Shown: positions 1 through 9,339 of the stretch, piece after piece
How the letters are laid out: every line of letters begins with the position of its first letter
Position numbering within the stretch: the first letter of the stretch is position 1
Origin: Lautropia sp.
Lineage (GTDB): Bacteria > Pseudomonadota > Gammaproteobacteria > Burkholderiales > Burkholderiaceae_E
Assembly (NCBI GenBank): GCA_030532895.1
Contig: JAUNKF010000034.1
Location: forward strand, 1-36,443
Length of the DNA stretch: 36,443 bases
Direction: 5' to 3'
Position numbers and translations under genes: made by a program
Notes under the pieces: model-generated
Told to the model about the DNA's origin: nothing
Database searches by the model: none
Seen by the model: only the letters and a program-made list of their open reading frames with translations

Positions 1-2
1 TC

Positions 3-539
3 GCTGAACTTCGACTTCTTCATAGAACTTCTCCTTGGAAAAATTCTACTTCTGAGATCGCTGTATTTCAGGGGGGATTACCCCACCAGGACGCTGCGGC
101 CATACTTCAAGTCAGAGTGCCGCTATATTCAGGCGGGGGACTGGCTGCACAAGAGCGGGCCAGTATGGCCGTCCTGCACCAGACGGAAAGCGACCTTGAA
201 TCTGCTCGACGCACAGCCGTACAGGAAGTTCGTGAAAACTACTTCAGTTTTCTCAGCAACTCTCAACAAACGCTCGCACTTCAAGCAGCCATTCGTTCAA
301 GCGCACTTTCACTGGATTCCAATAGTACAGCTTACCAGGCGGGGCTTCGCATGAACGTCGATGTTCTGAACGCACAGCAGCAACTTTTTGACATCAGGCA
401 GAAGCTGAGTAAAGCACGATATGATGCGCTCTTGAGTCAGTTGCGCCTGAAGGCAGCTATCGGCCAACTATCCAGTGCCGATCTCGCTTTGATCGATGAA
501 GAGCTTGACCTCGCTCAAGGTGAACCCCTCGAACTCTGA
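3..539 (+). CDS. TolC-family outer membrane efflux protein, C-terminal part (5' end outside window)
   Basis: The reading frame is open from the window edge to the TGA at 537-539, so this is the C-terminal ~178 residues of a larger protein. A GTG at 117 is internal and not a credible start. The fragment contains VPLYSGGG, the family's conserved turn at the start of the second helical repeat, followed by a long amphipathic helix and the YQAGLRMNVDVLNAQQQLF segment typical of TolC proteins paired with type I secretion systems. TolC proteins form trimeric outer-membrane channels for ABC or RND exporters. The sequence is clearly more AT-rich, with looser codon choice than the genes to its right, which suggests transfer or a different genomic origin. 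It converges on the minus-strand chimeric gene ending at 610. Family assignment is good; the transported substrate cannot be told. Confidence 0.8.
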   Translation, partial: AELRLLHRTSPWKNSTSEIAVFQGGLPHQDAAAILQVRVPLYSGGGLAAQERASMAVLHQTESDLESARRTAVQEVRENYFSFLSNSQQTLALQAAIRSSALSLDSNSTAYQAGLRMNVDVLNAQQQLFDIRQKLSKARYDALLSQLRLKAAIGQLSSADLALIDEELDLAQGEPLEL

Positions 540-609
540 CTAACACGATCGAAAAAGACTCTTCGTGGGCCGGCATACCGTCAGTTAAATATCGACAAAT
601 CTCTTCCCC

Positions 610-2448
610 CTACCACCGACCACCTAGCGCCGCCAGCAGCCCCGCATGCACCGCCAACCGCTCGGCTTGCAGGTTCAGCAGTGCCTCCTGACTGTTGATG
701 GTGAGCCGTTGGGCCGTGGCCAGCTCCAGGTAATTGACCAGACCACTCCGATAACGGTTGCGCACGACACGCTCGGAGGCTTCGGCCAATGACACCAGCC
801 GCGCCTGGTCGGCCAGTTGCAGGGCCAGCGTGCGATGGGCGAGCAAATAATCCTCGATCTCCTGCACGGCTGTCAGTACCTGCTGCCGGTAGGCGGCCAC
901 CGTTTCGTCATAAGCCGCCTCCTGCCGCGACAGCTCGGCACGTCTCGTCCCGCCATCGAAAATGACGGCGGCCAACTGGCTGCCGAGTGACCAGGTACGC
1001 AAGGGCGACGCGATCAGATCCGAGAGCGTATCGGCGCCCAGTGCCAACGCGCTGTTGAAACTCAGATCCGGCAGCCATGCACCCTGCGCAATACCCAGGT
1101 TGGCATTGGCAGCCGCCACCCGCCGCTCAGCCGCGCGCACGTCAGGGCGACGGCGCAGCAGGTCGATGGAGAGTGTTTCGGGCAATTCAGGCACGGCCGG
1201 CATCGTGCCATCGGCAACCTGCGCGGGCTGATTCATGCGCGATGTAGCGCGACCAGCGTCCTCTGCTTCGCGCCCTGCCCCCGCCGCAGCGACCGTGCCG
1301 GCTCCATTGGCATTGGCATTGGCATTGGTGCCAGCCAGACAGGCTTCGTTTGCCCTGTCGATCAGCCGGACATCTTCCTGCATCACCACCGTATCGGCAC
1401 CCATCGGCATCGGCGCACCGGTCATGATGCGCTGGGCGTGCCCGGCGGCCAGGGTTGGTGCAGGTGCGTCGCCGGCCAGTGTGCGGCCGGCCACCTGCAA
1501 GCGGGTCTCGCCGGTTGGGCACAGGTCGGCATGGCGTAGGGCATAGCCGTCCATCGCCGCGTTGTCTTGCGAGGGCACGTCGAAAGGGGCGTCGATCGTG
1601 CTGGCGAGGATGCGACCCACGGCATCGGCGAGGCAAACCGTTTCGGCTTCAACGGGGGTCGGCACGTATCGGGCGATCAGCGCACGGGCCAGCGCGACGG
1701 GTACGGCTTGAGGATTGAAACCGGCTTCGGCCGCTTCCAGTGCGATCAGGCTGACCGGGGTTTGAGCGGTCTGGCCGTGTTGAGTGTTTTCAGGCTTTTC
1801 AGCGGGGTTGGAGGACGCAGCGCTCATGATGATGCGGGTTGCTTCCTGCCAGGCATCTGGCGTGTTGATGTTGAAGAAAGCGGTGTCGTCCTCGAAGGGC
1901 ACGACGAGCGCGTCGTGTTGCTGGTAAAAGGCGCGGACACGGTGCTGGCTTTGGTTGAGTGACTCGCTCAGCCCAGGCAACAGCGAGCGGTGCATGACGG
2001 CCACGAGCGGGTGTTCCTGGCCGTTGGCATCGACGGCAAAGGCGAGTGGTCGCGCTGCCTGCCGAGCTGCGGCGAGCAGGCGAGTGGCCCAGCCGGGTGG
2101 CAGAAAGGGGGTGTCACAGGCGGTGACGGCGAGCCAGTCGGTCTTGGTGGCGAGCAGGCCCGCGTGGATGCCGGCCAGTGGGCCGGGCTGATCGGGAAAA
2201 TGATCGGGGATCACGGGGTAGCCCCATCGCCGATACCAGGCCAGATGGCGATTGGCACTGATCAGCAGACGGCTGACCTGTGGGGCCAGGGTTCGGGTCT
2301 GCCACAGCACGAGTGGATGGCTGCCCAGCCGCAGCAAGCCCTTGTCGATGGCATGGCCGCCCGTTTGCATCCGGCGCGCGGCACCACCGGCCAGGACGAG
2401 GCCGGTCAGGGGGACAATGGCGGGTGGAGATTGGCTGAACGTGCTCAT
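610..2448 (-). CDS. Chimeric ORF: MobA - truncated MoeA - C-terminal half of an RND outer membrane factor
   Basis: One uninterrupted frame of 612 codons joins three unrelated parts. Residues ~1-207 are MobA, the Mo-cofactor guanylyltransferase, with the nucleotide motif LAGGAARRM near residue 20 and DKGL after it. Residues ~208-364 match the first ~120 residues of MoeA (molybdopterin molybdotransferase), including DNAAMDGYA, MTGAPMP and ADTVVMQE. The rest of MoeA, with its Mo-insertion domain, is absent. Residues ~416-612 are the C-terminal repeat of an OprM/NodT-type efflux channel (RRRPDVRAAERR, then FDGGTRRAEL) with no signal peptide. The linker (~365-415) is Ala/Asn/Gly-rich. The start chosen is the ATG at 2448; an ATG at 2517, 15 bases after the moaA stop, is also possible. 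Neither has a good ribosome site. MobA may still work; the MoeA and channel parts look non-functional. It could be a genomic deletion fusion or an assembly join. Confidence 0.8.
   Translation of the reverse strand: MSTFSQSPPAIVPLTGLVLAGGAARRMQTGGHAIDKGLLRLGSHPLVLWQTRTLAPQVSRLLISANRHLAWYRRWGYPVIPDHFPDQPGPLAGIHAGLLATKTDWLAVTACDTPFLPPGWATRLLAAARQAARPLAFAVDANGQEHPLVAVMHRSLLPGLSESLNQSQHRVRAFYQQHDALVVPFEDDTAFFNINTPDAWQEATRIIMSAASSNPAEKPENTQHGQTAQTPVSLIALEAAEAGFNPQAVPVALARALIARYVPTPVEAETVCLADAVGRILASTIDAPFDVPSQDNAAMDGYALRHADLCPTGETRLQVAGRTLAGDAPAPTLAAGHAQRIMTGAPMPMGADTVVMQEDVRLIDRANEACLAGTNANANANGAGTVAAAGAGREAEDAGRATSRMNQPAQVADGTMPAVPELPETLSIDLLRRRPDVRAAERRVAAANANLGIAQGAWLPDLSFNSALALGADTLSDLIASPLRTWSLGSQLAAVIFDGGTRRAELSRQEAAYDETVAAYRQQVLTAVQEIEDYLLAHRTLALQLADQARLVSLAEASERVVRNRYRSGLVNYLELATAQRLTINSQEALLNLQAERLAVHAGLLAALGGRW
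1305..1328. repeat. Four tandem copies of hexamer CATTGG in the chimera linker
   Basis: CATTGG is repeated four times without change. On the coding (minus) strand it encodes alternating Asn-Ala. It lies between the last recognisable MoeA residues (~1357) and the first recognisable outer-membrane-factor residues (~1203), so it marks or neighbours the join. Confidence 0.9.
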
Positions 2449-2531
2449 GCTCGTGTTGGCGACGGCCTGCCGTGCAGGCTCCGTGCCGGGACTGTTTGGG
2501 CAGGGGTACGGCGGCATTGGCGTGTCGGGGG

Positions 2532-3680
2532 TCAGCCGCCGATATAGCTCATCTCGATCCGGCGTGGTGCCGTGCCAACGGAACTGGCGCCCTCTGCACT
2601 GCGCAGCTCGGAGTAGCGATCCTGTCGTCCTTGCCAGAGGGCGCTCAGGGCAGTGGCCATCTCGGCCGTGCTTCGGCCGCCGCGCAACAAGGCTTTGAGG
2701 TCGTAGCCGCTGTGGGCGAACAGGCAGGTATAGAGCTGCCCTTCGGTGGACAGCCGCAGCCGGGTGCAATCACCGCAGAAGGGTTGGGTGACGGAGGAGA
2801 TGAGACCAATTTCACCGGCTCCATCCTTGAAGCGCCAGCGTGAGGCCACTTCACCGGGGTAGTTGGCTTCGAGCGCTTCGAGCGGGTGAACAGCCTGGAT
2901 GCGCGCGAGTACCTCACGGCTTGGCAGTACCTCGTCCATTCGCCAGCCATTGGTGGCGCCCACGTCCATGTATTCGATGAAGCGCAGGATATGGCCGCTG
3001 CCGCGGAAGTGCTCCACCATCGGCAGAATGTCGCCATCGTTGAGGCCGCGCCGCACCACCATGTTGACCTTGATGGCGCTGAATCCGGCGACTCGGGCAG
3101 CCTCGATGCCATCGAGGACGCGGGCAACCGGGTAATCGGCATCGTTCAACCGTCGGAAGAGCGCGTCGTCCAGGCTGTCGAGGCTGACCGTGATCCGGCT
3201 CAGGCCGGCCGCCTTGAGGGCCTCGGCCTTGCGAGCCAGCAATGAGCCGTTGGTGGTCAGCGTCAGCTCGACGGCTTGGCCATCGGGACGACGCAGACGG
3301 GCCAGCTGTTCGATCAGTCTTTCGATGTTGCGACGCAATAGCGGCTCGCCCCCCGTGAGGCGGATCTTTCTCACACCAAGCGCCACGAAGAGAGCGGCCA
3401 GCTCGGCGATTTCCTCGAAACTCAGCAGCGCGTCGTGGGGCAGGAAGGGATGATCCTTGCCGAACACTTCGCGTGGCATGCAGTACGAACATCGGAAATT
3501 GCAGCGGTCGGTGACGGAAATCCTCAGATCGTGAAGTGGCCGCCCCAGGGCGTCTGGCAGGGCACCGTCAGCAAGCGGCATCGAGGCCAGCACGTCGGGC
3601 AGGGGCGCAGCGACGGGCGCACCGGGCCGACGTGCGGGATGGCCACGAACATCGAGGATGGGAATCACACGTTCCGACAT
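2532..3680 (-). CDS. moaA: GTP 3',8-cyclase MoaA
   Basis: MoaA is a radical-SAM enzyme that, with MoaC, converts GTP to cyclic pyranopterin monophosphate, the first step of molybdenum cofactor synthesis. The 382-residue product has the radical-SAM cluster motif C60-x3-C64-x2-C67 (CNFRCSYC), the SAM-binding TGGEPLLR, the NGSLL strand, and the second cluster's FCGDC plus a distal Cys (QLYTC). It ends in Gly-Gly, the conserved MoaA tail that reaches into the active site. About 45 residues precede the core, including a Pro/Ala-rich stretch. The gene leads a minus-strand unit with the mobA-moeA chimera 83 bases downstream (15 if the upstream ATG is used). No Shine-Dalgarno is visible before the ATG at 3680; translation may rely on a short leader. 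Catalytic and cluster residues look intact. Confidence 0.95.
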   Translation of the reverse strand: MSERVIPILDVRGHPARRPGAPVAAPLPDVLASMPLADGALPDALGRPLHDLRISVTDRCNFRCSYCMPREVFGKDHPFLPHDALLSFEEIAELAALFVALGVRKIRLTGGEPLLRRNIERLIEQLARLRRPDGQAVELTLTTNGSLLARKAEALKAAGLSRITVSLDSLDDALFRRLNDADYPVARVLDGIEAARVAGFSAIKVNMVVRRGLNDGDILPMVEHFRGSGHILRFIEYMDVGATNGWRMDEVLPSREVLARIQAVHPLEALEANYPGEVASRWRFKDGAGEIGLISSVTQPFCGDCTRLRLSTEGQLYTCLFAHSGYDLKALLRGGRSTAEMATALSALWQGRQDRYSELRSAEGASSVGTAPRRIEMSYIGG

Positions 3681-3710
3681 GAGCGAGGAGAAAAGGCAGG
3701 CTAGGAGAAC

Positions 3711-3739
3711 ATCCTACGCCAAGATTGCGTTTCGGTGAA
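3711..3739 (-). promoter_or_regulatory. Putative sigma70 promoter of moaA with an overlapping inverted repeat
   Basis: Read on the minus strand, TTCACC (3739-3734) is followed by a 17-base spacer and TAGGAT (3716-3711); each hexamer matches 4 of 6 consensus bases. TAGGA-tgttc-TCCTA (3716-3702) is a perfect inverted repeat overlapping the -10, a possible operator. The predicted transcript would start about 25 bases before the ATG. Confidence 0.45.
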
Positions 3740-3857
3740 CGATATGCCCCTGCACGATGCGATGAAGCGTGGCAATGCCGACAGCGCGTGGTCTCGGAAG
3801 CGGCTTGGCGGGAATTGGTGGGGGTGAGTCAGTGCGCCGGGCGAGCATGACAGGCGC

Positions 3858-3902
3858 AAAAAAAAACGGCGCTGGCGCCCCCATCGGGGGCAACCAGTGC
3901 CG
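3858..3902 (-). terminator. Rho-independent terminator of rne
   Basis: On the minus strand a long stem reads CGGC-a-CTGG-tt-GCCCCC, loop GAT, then GGGGGC-g-CCAG-c-GCCG. It is followed at once by nine T (plus-strand A run 3858-3866). The stem has 14 base pairs with one mismatch and small bulges. It lies about 90 bases after the rne stop codon and insulates rne from moaA. Confidence 0.9.
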
Positions 3903-3989
3903 TGGAGCCAGGTGTCGTTTCTGGCCCCTTGTGCCGGCCTGTTGGCCGGCATTCTGTTCTCAGGGCAGGGGCCTGAAGTGCCAGCTGTT

Positions 3990-6900
3990 TCAGCCCTGCT
4001 CGTCGGCGCTGCCGGCGGCAGGCTTGGTGGCCTGCGTCTCGACCTGTTGGAGTGGTTCGGCCTCGATTCTCACCTTGGGCTTGCGTTGACGTCGTGGCCG
4101 TGGGGCCGCGGGCGGCGTGGGCGCGGCCAATGGTGTCGTGGCGGAGCTGGTAGTCTGAACCCACTCCAGGCCCGCCGACTGAACCACGTCTTCCAGTGCC
4201 TTCGTCTGAACCGGCGCGGCTGGCGTCGGCTTGACGGGCCTGGTTTCGGCGGCTTTCGTCATGACGGTTTCGTCGGCCTTGACGTTGCGCTCGGCGTGGG
4301 CTGGTGCAGGGCGCTCGGCTGGGGCTGCCGCCTGCGTCGGGGCAGGCGCCGACGACGGTTGAGGCGCCACGATGGCAGGCTCGGTGGCTGCCTTGCCCGG
4401 CGTGGCTGACTCGGTCAGCACGGGGGCGTTGGCTTCGGCACGGGGCGCAGGCCGAGGGGTCGGAGCTGCCGGTTGCTCGGCTACGGCAGCCTGTGCTGCA
4501 GCCTGCTCGGTGGTGGGGGCCGGTCGTGCTGCCGGGCGAACTTGCTCGGCGACCGGCACCGCGGCCGATGTGTCGGGCAGCGGTGTGGCTACCGGTGAGG
4601 GGGCGAGCGCTACCGCCTGATCTTTGTGCGCCGGACGGGCCGCCTCGTGACCGGCGTCGGCTGGCGATGCCTCGGCACGCTCGGCCACGGGCGCGGACGT
4701 GTTGTCCCGCCGGCTGCCCTGCGCACGGCGTGTGCGGGCAGGCGACTGGGTGGGCACGGCCTCCTGGGCATGGGGGACGGCAGGCGCAGCGCTAGCTTCG
4801 CCGGCGACCGGTTGGGCGTTGTTTGCCTCGATCGGGTCGGCCTTGGCCGTGACTGGTGCCGCATCGGCTGGCACGGCCTCGTTGCGGTCACGCCGACTGC
4901 GGCGTCGCCGGCGGCGCTCGCCATCCTCGGCCTGAGCCGTGGCGCCGTCATGCGGTTCGGTGCCGGCTTCGGCGCCTGCGACGAGCGCAGCGGCGGTTGC
5001 CGAAGCCGCACCTCGTGCCGGGCGGGCCGGACGTTCGTCAGCCATGTCTGCGGCGGGGGAAAGCGGCTGGGCGATGTTCAGCTCGGCCTGCTCGCTGCCT
5101 TCAGCCTGGCGGCGACGGCGGTTGCCCCGTTCGGCATGGCGGGTGCGGGTGGACGTGGCCTCGGGACCGGGCTGGGCGCCTGCCTCTTGGCGCTCGACTG
5201 GCTGACGGCCAGCTTCACGTCCCGAGTCGCGAGCCGATTCACGGTTCTCACGGGCGTCGCGCGTCTCCCGGTTGTCACGTCCCTCACGGCCTTCGCGCGG
5301 TGCACGCTCGGCCCGCTGACGGCCGCTTGGGCGCTCGGTCTGCTCCTGACGCTCCGCACGTTCGTTGCGATCGGGGCGTTCCTGGCGTTCACCGCGCTCG
5401 GCCCGTTCGCCACGCTCCTGGCGGCGGCCGTTTCGACCATTGCCGCTGGCTGAGCCGTCACGACGGCTGTTGCGTTCCTGGCGTCCGCCCTGCGCGGCAT
5501 CCGAGGCACGGCTGCCGCGTGAACGGCTGGCGGCTGGCACGGCAGCCGGGGCAGGCGCTTTGGCGGTGGGTTCCTGGCCATGCCCCCCCCAGCCGAAGAG
5601 GCCGAGGATCTTGTCCAGAATGCCGCCGTGCGGCGTGGCGGCCGGTGCGGCAGCCGTGGGTCGGGGGGCTGGTGCGGGTGCCGGCTGATCGGGGGTGATG
5701 CCCTTGACGACAGCTTCCTGACGGTTGCCCTGTTGCTTGAACTTGGTGGCCAGGTAGGTGTCTTCTTCTTCCTTGATTTCGGCGATCGAGTAGCTGGCGC
5801 GATAGGAGAGCAGGCGCTCGTCGTCATGCTTGAGCCGCTCCAGTTTGTAGTGCGGCGTTTCGATCGATTTGTTCGGAATCAGGAGGATTTCGACCTTCAG
5901 CCGCGCTTCGAGCGTGGCGATTTCGGTGCGCTTTTCGTTCAGCAGGTAGGTGGCGACTTCCACCGGCACTTGCGCGTGGACGGCCGCGCTGTTTTCCTTC
6001 ATCGCTTCTTCCTGCAGCACACGAAGCACGTGCAGGGCCGACGATTCGATGTCGCGGATCACGCCGGTGCCGTTGCAGCGCGGGCAGGTGATGTGTGTGC
6101 CTTCGTTGAGTGCCGGGCGCAGCCGCTGGCGCGACAGCTCCATCAGGCCGAAGCGGGAGATCTTGCCGGTTTGCACGCGGGCGCGATCCAAGCTCAGAGC
6201 CTCTTTCAGGCACTGCTCGACGTCACGCTGGTTGCGGCTGCTCTCCATGTCGATGAAGTCGATGACGATCAGCCCACCCAGGTCGCGCAGCCGCATCTGG
6301 CGGGCCACTTCCTCGGCCGCTTCCATGTTGGTGCGAAAGGCCGTCTCCTCGATGTCCGAGCCACGGGTGGCGCGGGCCGAGTTCACATCGATGGCCACCA
6401 GTGCTTCGGTGTGGTCGATGACGATGGCGCCACCCGAGGGCAGGGGCACGACGCGGGAATAGGCCGTTTCGATCTGGTGCTCGATCTGAAAGCGGGAGAA
6501 GAGCGGCGTGGCATCGCGGTAGTGCTTGACCCGCGCCACATAGTCGGGCATCACATAGCCCATGAACTGCGTGGCTTGCTGGTGGATGTCTTCGGTGTCG
6601 ATCAGCACTTCGCCGATGTCGGCGGTGAAGTAGTCGCGAATGGCGCGGATGACGAGACTCGATTCCTGATAGATCAGGAAGGCGCCAGCGGCCGATTTGG
6701 CGGCCGATTCGATGGCGCCCCACAGTTGCAGCAGGTAGTTCAAGTCCCACTGCAGCTCTTCGACCGAGCGGCCGATGCCGGCCGTGCGGGCGATCAGGCT
6801 CATGCCGGTGGGCACCTGCAGCTTCTCCATCGCCTCGCGAAGTTCCTGGCGGTCTTCGCCTTCGATACGGCGAGAGACACCTCCCCCGCGGGGGTTGTTG

Positions 6901-7292
6901 GGCATCAGCACGACATAGCGGCCGGCCAGCGAGATCATCGTGGTGAGTGCGGCGCCCTTGTTGCCACGCTCTTCCTTTTCGACCTGGACGATCAGCTCCT
7001 GGCCTTCGGAGATCACGTCCTGGATGCGCAGGGCACGGCCGCCCTCGACATCGGCCTTGAAGTAGGCGCGCGAGATCTCCTTGAACGGCAGAAAGCCGTG
7101 GCGGTCTTCACCGTAGTTGACGAAGCAGGCTTCGAGCGATGGCTCGACGCGGGTGACGACGCCTTTATAGATGTTGCTTTTGCGACTCTCGCGTCCGGCG
7201 GACTCGATGTCGATGTCGATCAGCCGCTGGCCGTCGACGATGGCAACCCGCAATTCTTCCGAGTGGGTTGCGTTGAACAGCATGCGCTTCAT
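3990..7292 (-). CDS. rne: Ribonuclease E
   Basis: RNase E is the essential endonuclease that starts mRNA decay and matures rRNA and tRNA, and it scaffolds the degradosome at the inner membrane. The ATG at 7292 ([20 protein letters not shown]) is the canonical family start; the frame is open further upstream but that part has no family match. The 1100-residue product has an S1 domain (~35-120), the 5'-sensor region, and the DNase I-like catalytic part with the metal Asp residues in AIDVNSARA (~300) and IDFIDMESS (~347). The Zn-link CPRCNGTG follows at ~401. After ~residue 510 the protein becomes a low-complexity Arg/Ala/Pro/Glu-rich arm, the expected disordered scaffold for RNA and degradosome partners. 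It ends in a basic segment. It is divergent from rluC across a long leader and ends at an intrinsic terminator. Long open frames opposite it are composition artefacts. Confidence 0.96.
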   Translation of the reverse strand: MKRMLFNATHSEELRVAIVDGQRLIDIDIESAGRESRKSNIYKGVVTRVEPSLEACFVNYGEDRHGFLPFKEISRAYFKADVEGGRALRIQDVISEGQELIVQVEKEERGNKGAALTTMISLAGRYVVLMPNNPRGGGVSRRIEGEDRQELREAMEKLQVPTGMSLIARTAGIGRSVEELQWDLNYLLQLWGAIESAAKSAAGAFLIYQESSLVIRAIRDYFTADIGEVLIDTEDIHQQATQFMGYVMPDYVARVKHYRDATPLFSRFQIEHQIETAYSRVVPLPSGGAIVIDHTEALVAIDVNSARATRGSDIEETAFRTNMEAAEEVARQMRLRDLGGLIVIDFIDMESSRNQRDVEQCLKEALSLDRARVQTGKISRFGLMELSRQRLRPALNEGTHITCPRCNGTGVIRDIESSALHVLRVLQEEAMKENSAAVHAQVPVEVATYLLNEKRTEIATLEARLKVEILLIPNKSIETPHYKLERLKHDDERLLSYRASYSIAEIKEEEDTYLATKFKQQGNRQEAVVKGITPDQPAPAPAPRPTAAAPAATPHGGILDKILGLFGWGGHGQEPTAKAPAPAAVPAASRSRGSRASDAAQGGRQERNSRRDGSASGNGRNGRRQERGERAERGERQERPDRNERAERQEQTERPSGRQRAERAPREGREGRDNRETRDARENRESARDSGREAGRQPVERQEAGAQPGPEATSTRTRHAERGNRRRRQAEGSEQAELNIAQPLSPAADMADERPARPARGAASATAAALVAGAEAGTEPHDGATAQAEDGERRRRRRSRRDRNEAVPADAAPVTAKADPIEANNAQPVAGEASAAPAVPHAQEAVPTQSPARTRRAQGSRRDNTSAPVAERAEASPADAGHEAARPAHKDQAVALAPSPVATPLPDTSAAVPVAEQVRPAARPAPTTEQAAAQAAVAEQPAAPTPRPAPRAEANAPVLTESATPGKAATEPAIVAPQPSSAPAPTQAAAPAERPAPAHAERNVKADETVMTKAAETRPVKPTPAAPVQTKALEDVVQSAGLEWVQTTSSATTPLAAPTPPAAPRPRRQRKPKVRIEAEPLQQVETQATKPAAGSADEQG

Positions 7293-8146
7293 GCCATGAC
7301 TCCATGCACACTGGGGCGTGGTGTGTATGTCCAGCGGGCGTGGCAAGACGCGGAGGCGCCAGAGATGGGCCGGCCTCATCCAAACGGGAACGGATGTCAG
7401 ACGCAATACGGGCACAGGTGCGCAACAGGCCGGCGCGCTGGCAGCTGGACAGGGGCGTCCGGCCATCCAGGCAAATACCGGCAAGGCACTGTACGGTGGG
7501 TTGCGTGTGGGTCATCTGGGCCTGTGAATGTGTGGTGGCCTTTGCTTCCGGTTGGGTTTCCATGCCAGACGAGCCAAAGGCTGGCTCATCCGCGTCAAAT
7601 CCTGCCCGCGCGTCGAACCTTTCGACGCCGCGTTTTGAATCCAATGGTTGCCATGATCGGCCAGACACCCACGCGCCTGGATGGCGGCGGGCCTGTCGTT
7701 CAGCGGGCAGCGCGTCGTGGGCGTGGCCGTGCGATGCGTCAGACGCCTGGGCGACGATCGTCCGGGCATCTGGAGCTGACAAAGGGGGCGGCACTGAGTG
7801 TGTATCCCGACGCCTTCGGCCGTCTTGAAACCGGCTTGTGCCGGGACGGAGCTCGGGTGAAACGAGGCGGCAATCCCTTGATCAGCTCCTGAGGCTGATT
7901 GACATCCGTGTGTCTGTCTGGCAACAGTCTTGCACGGCAAACGGCTTTGTCCTTGGGTATTGCCCACCGAGTCTGCCTTGGGGAAAAACCTTGAGGTTTT
8001 TCGTACACTGGCGGCTGAGTGAGGCCCGGCGACATGCCGGTACCAGGGGGCGCTTCAGAGCCGCTGGGACAGCGTCGCGGGGCGCCTTCAAGTTCATTGA
8101 CGGTTACTCACTTGCGTGACTGACAACCGCCGTGGATTATAGCCGG
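7293..8146. other. Long divergent rne/rluC intergenic region
   Basis: About 850 bases with no credible gene; the overlapping frames on both strands have no family resemblance. RNase E mRNAs are known to carry long 5' leaders used for autoregulation, which could explain the size. The most regular element is an 18-base interrupted palindrome at 7984-8001. A TTGACA lies at 7899-7904 (plus) but has no acceptable -10 at the right distance. I found no convincing promoter for either gene. Confidence 0.5.
7984..8001. repeat. 18-base palindrome between rne and rluC
   Basis: AAAAACC-TTGA-GGTTTTT: seven perfect pairs with a four-base loop. Being symmetrical it can act on DNA or in either transcript. 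It is too AT-rich to be a strong terminator, but its place between divergent genes would suit an operator. Confidence 0.6.
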
Positions 8147-9247
8147 ATGACTGCGCTGGATACAAAAGCCCCGAGATGGCAAACAACAGGTCAAACAACA
8201 GGCCAATCGCCTGGCCGACGAACGAGCAGCAAGGGTGGTGGTGGTGCAACCGGTGCGTCAGGGGCGCAGGCGGGGGTTCAGTGGCTGTCGGTTGATGAGG
8301 CTCATGCCGGTCAGCGCCTGGACAACTACCTGCTGGCCGTTTTGCGGGGGCTACCCAAAACCCGCATCTACCGGATGATTCGCAAGGGTGAGGTGAGGGT
8401 CAACGGGGGGCGCTGCAAGGCGGAGCAGCGGGTGCTTGCCGGTGACCGGATCCGGGTGCCGCCCTTGTCGCACCTGCCTGAGACGGCTCGCCGGCCTGGC
8501 CCGGCTCGCGGTGGGCAGCGGCTCGATGCGCGTCACATCCGCATCGTGTTCGAGGATGAGCACCTGTTGGTGGTCGAGAAGTCGGCCGGTCTGGCGGTGC
8601 ATGGTGGTAGCGGCATTTCGGCCGGGCTGATCGAGCGCTTGCGTGCTTCCCGCCCGGAAGGGGCGTTTCTGGAGCTGGCTCACCGGCTCGATCGTGATAC
8701 TTCCGGCCTGTTGATCATCGCCAAGCGCCGGGCTGCGCTCGTGGCGCTGCACCGGATGTTTGCCGAGGGCGAGGTTCACAAACAGTATCTGGCCTTGGTC
8801 AAGGGCCATTGGGGGCGGCGTGAACCGAGGCTGCTGCAGTTTCCGCTCTTGCGCTATCTGACGCCAGAAGGCGAGCGTCGGGTGAAGGTGGTGGCCGAGG
8901 GGCAGCCATCGGCCACCAGGGTCAGTCGGCAGGGGCTGATCGATACGGGCGGCGTGCCAGGCATGCCGCCGCATTGCAGCTTGTTGCGTTGTGAATTGCT
9001 CACAGGCCGGACACACCAGATACGGGTGCATCTGGCGCACGCAGGCCACCCTATTCTGGGGGATGAAAAATACGGAGATTTCACTTTAAATAAACAACTT
9101 GATGTTTCTGGGCATAACCGAATGTTTCTTCACGCTTTTTATCTGGAAATGAAACACCCTGTCACCGGGGCTGAGCTGCAGTTCCAAGCGCCGATGCCTG
9201 AGGCTTTCGAGCGCTTCATCCAGGCGTTTGGTGATTCGCACCCATGA
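8147..9247 (+). CDS. rluC: 23S rRNA pseudouridine synthase, RluC type
   Basis: RluC isomerises specific uridines of 23S rRNA (955, 2504, 2580 in E. coli) to pseudouridine. From the ATG at 8147 the product has 366 residues: a ~45-residue polar tail with a duplicated TTGQ, an S4 RNA-binding domain (~48-110, QRLDNYLLAVLRGLPKTRIYRMIRKGEVRVN), and the RluA/RluC catalytic domain. The signature HRLDRDTSGLL contains the catalytic Asp (~182). Further on, ARVSR-like and LLTGRTHQIRVHLAHAGHPILGD motifs are intact. A GTG at 8132 would add five residues; neither start has a clear ribosome site. Its position divergent from rne is typical for rluC and separates it from RluD or RluA. Confidence 0.92.
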   Translation: MTALDTKAPRWQTTGQTTGQSPGRRTSSKGGGGATGASGAQAGVQWLSVDEAHAGQRLDNYLLAVLRGLPKTRIYRMIRKGEVRVNGGRCKAEQRVLAGDRIRVPPLSHLPETARRPGPARGGQRLDARHIRIVFEDEHLLVVEKSAGLAVHGGSGISAGLIERLRASRPEGAFLELAHRLDRDTSGLLIIAKRRAALVALHRMFAEGEVHKQYLALVKGHWGRREPRLLQFPLLRYLTPEGERRVKVVAEGQPSATRVSRQGLIDTGGVPGMPPHCSLLRCELLTGRTHQIRVHLAHAGHPILGDEKYGDFTLNKQLDVSGHNRMFLHAFYLEMKHPVTGAELQFQAPMPEAFERFIQAFGDSHP

Positions 9248-9339
9248 TGGGATTCATATCAGGACGGGGCGTTGAGCCGTACCTATAACGTGACAGAATG
9301 TGTTTATCGAGTTCGATGCCCAGGGAGGGGCGCCTGGTG

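Larger units (their letters stand above)
3681..3989. other. rne-moaA intergenic region
   Basis: This 309-base gap between rne and moaA (both minus) holds the rne terminator (3858-3902), a second perfect GC hairpin at about 3934-3951 (GCCGGCC-TGTT-GGCCGGC) in the rne 3' untranslated part, and the putative moaA promoter. I see no gene in it. Confidence 0.7.

Noticed and set aside
117-119. GTG as the start of the TolC-like gene
   Set aside because: The frame is open to the window edge and the conserved VPLYSGGG motif begins at this codon, so the gene starts outside the window.
5580-7892. Long open frame opposite rne (about 770 codons)
   Set aside because: It is antisense to the well-supported RNase E gene, has no family resemblance, and results from GC-rich codon bias.
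7899-7927. TTGACA in the rne/rluC gap as an rluC promoter
   Set aside because: The base six-mers at 16-18 bases downstream do not resemble TATAAT.
8178-8201. Near-perfect duplication ACAACAGG(T/C)CAA
   Set aside because: It is a two-unit repeat inside the unconserved N-terminal tail of RluC, giving TTGQ twice; nothing suggests a function.
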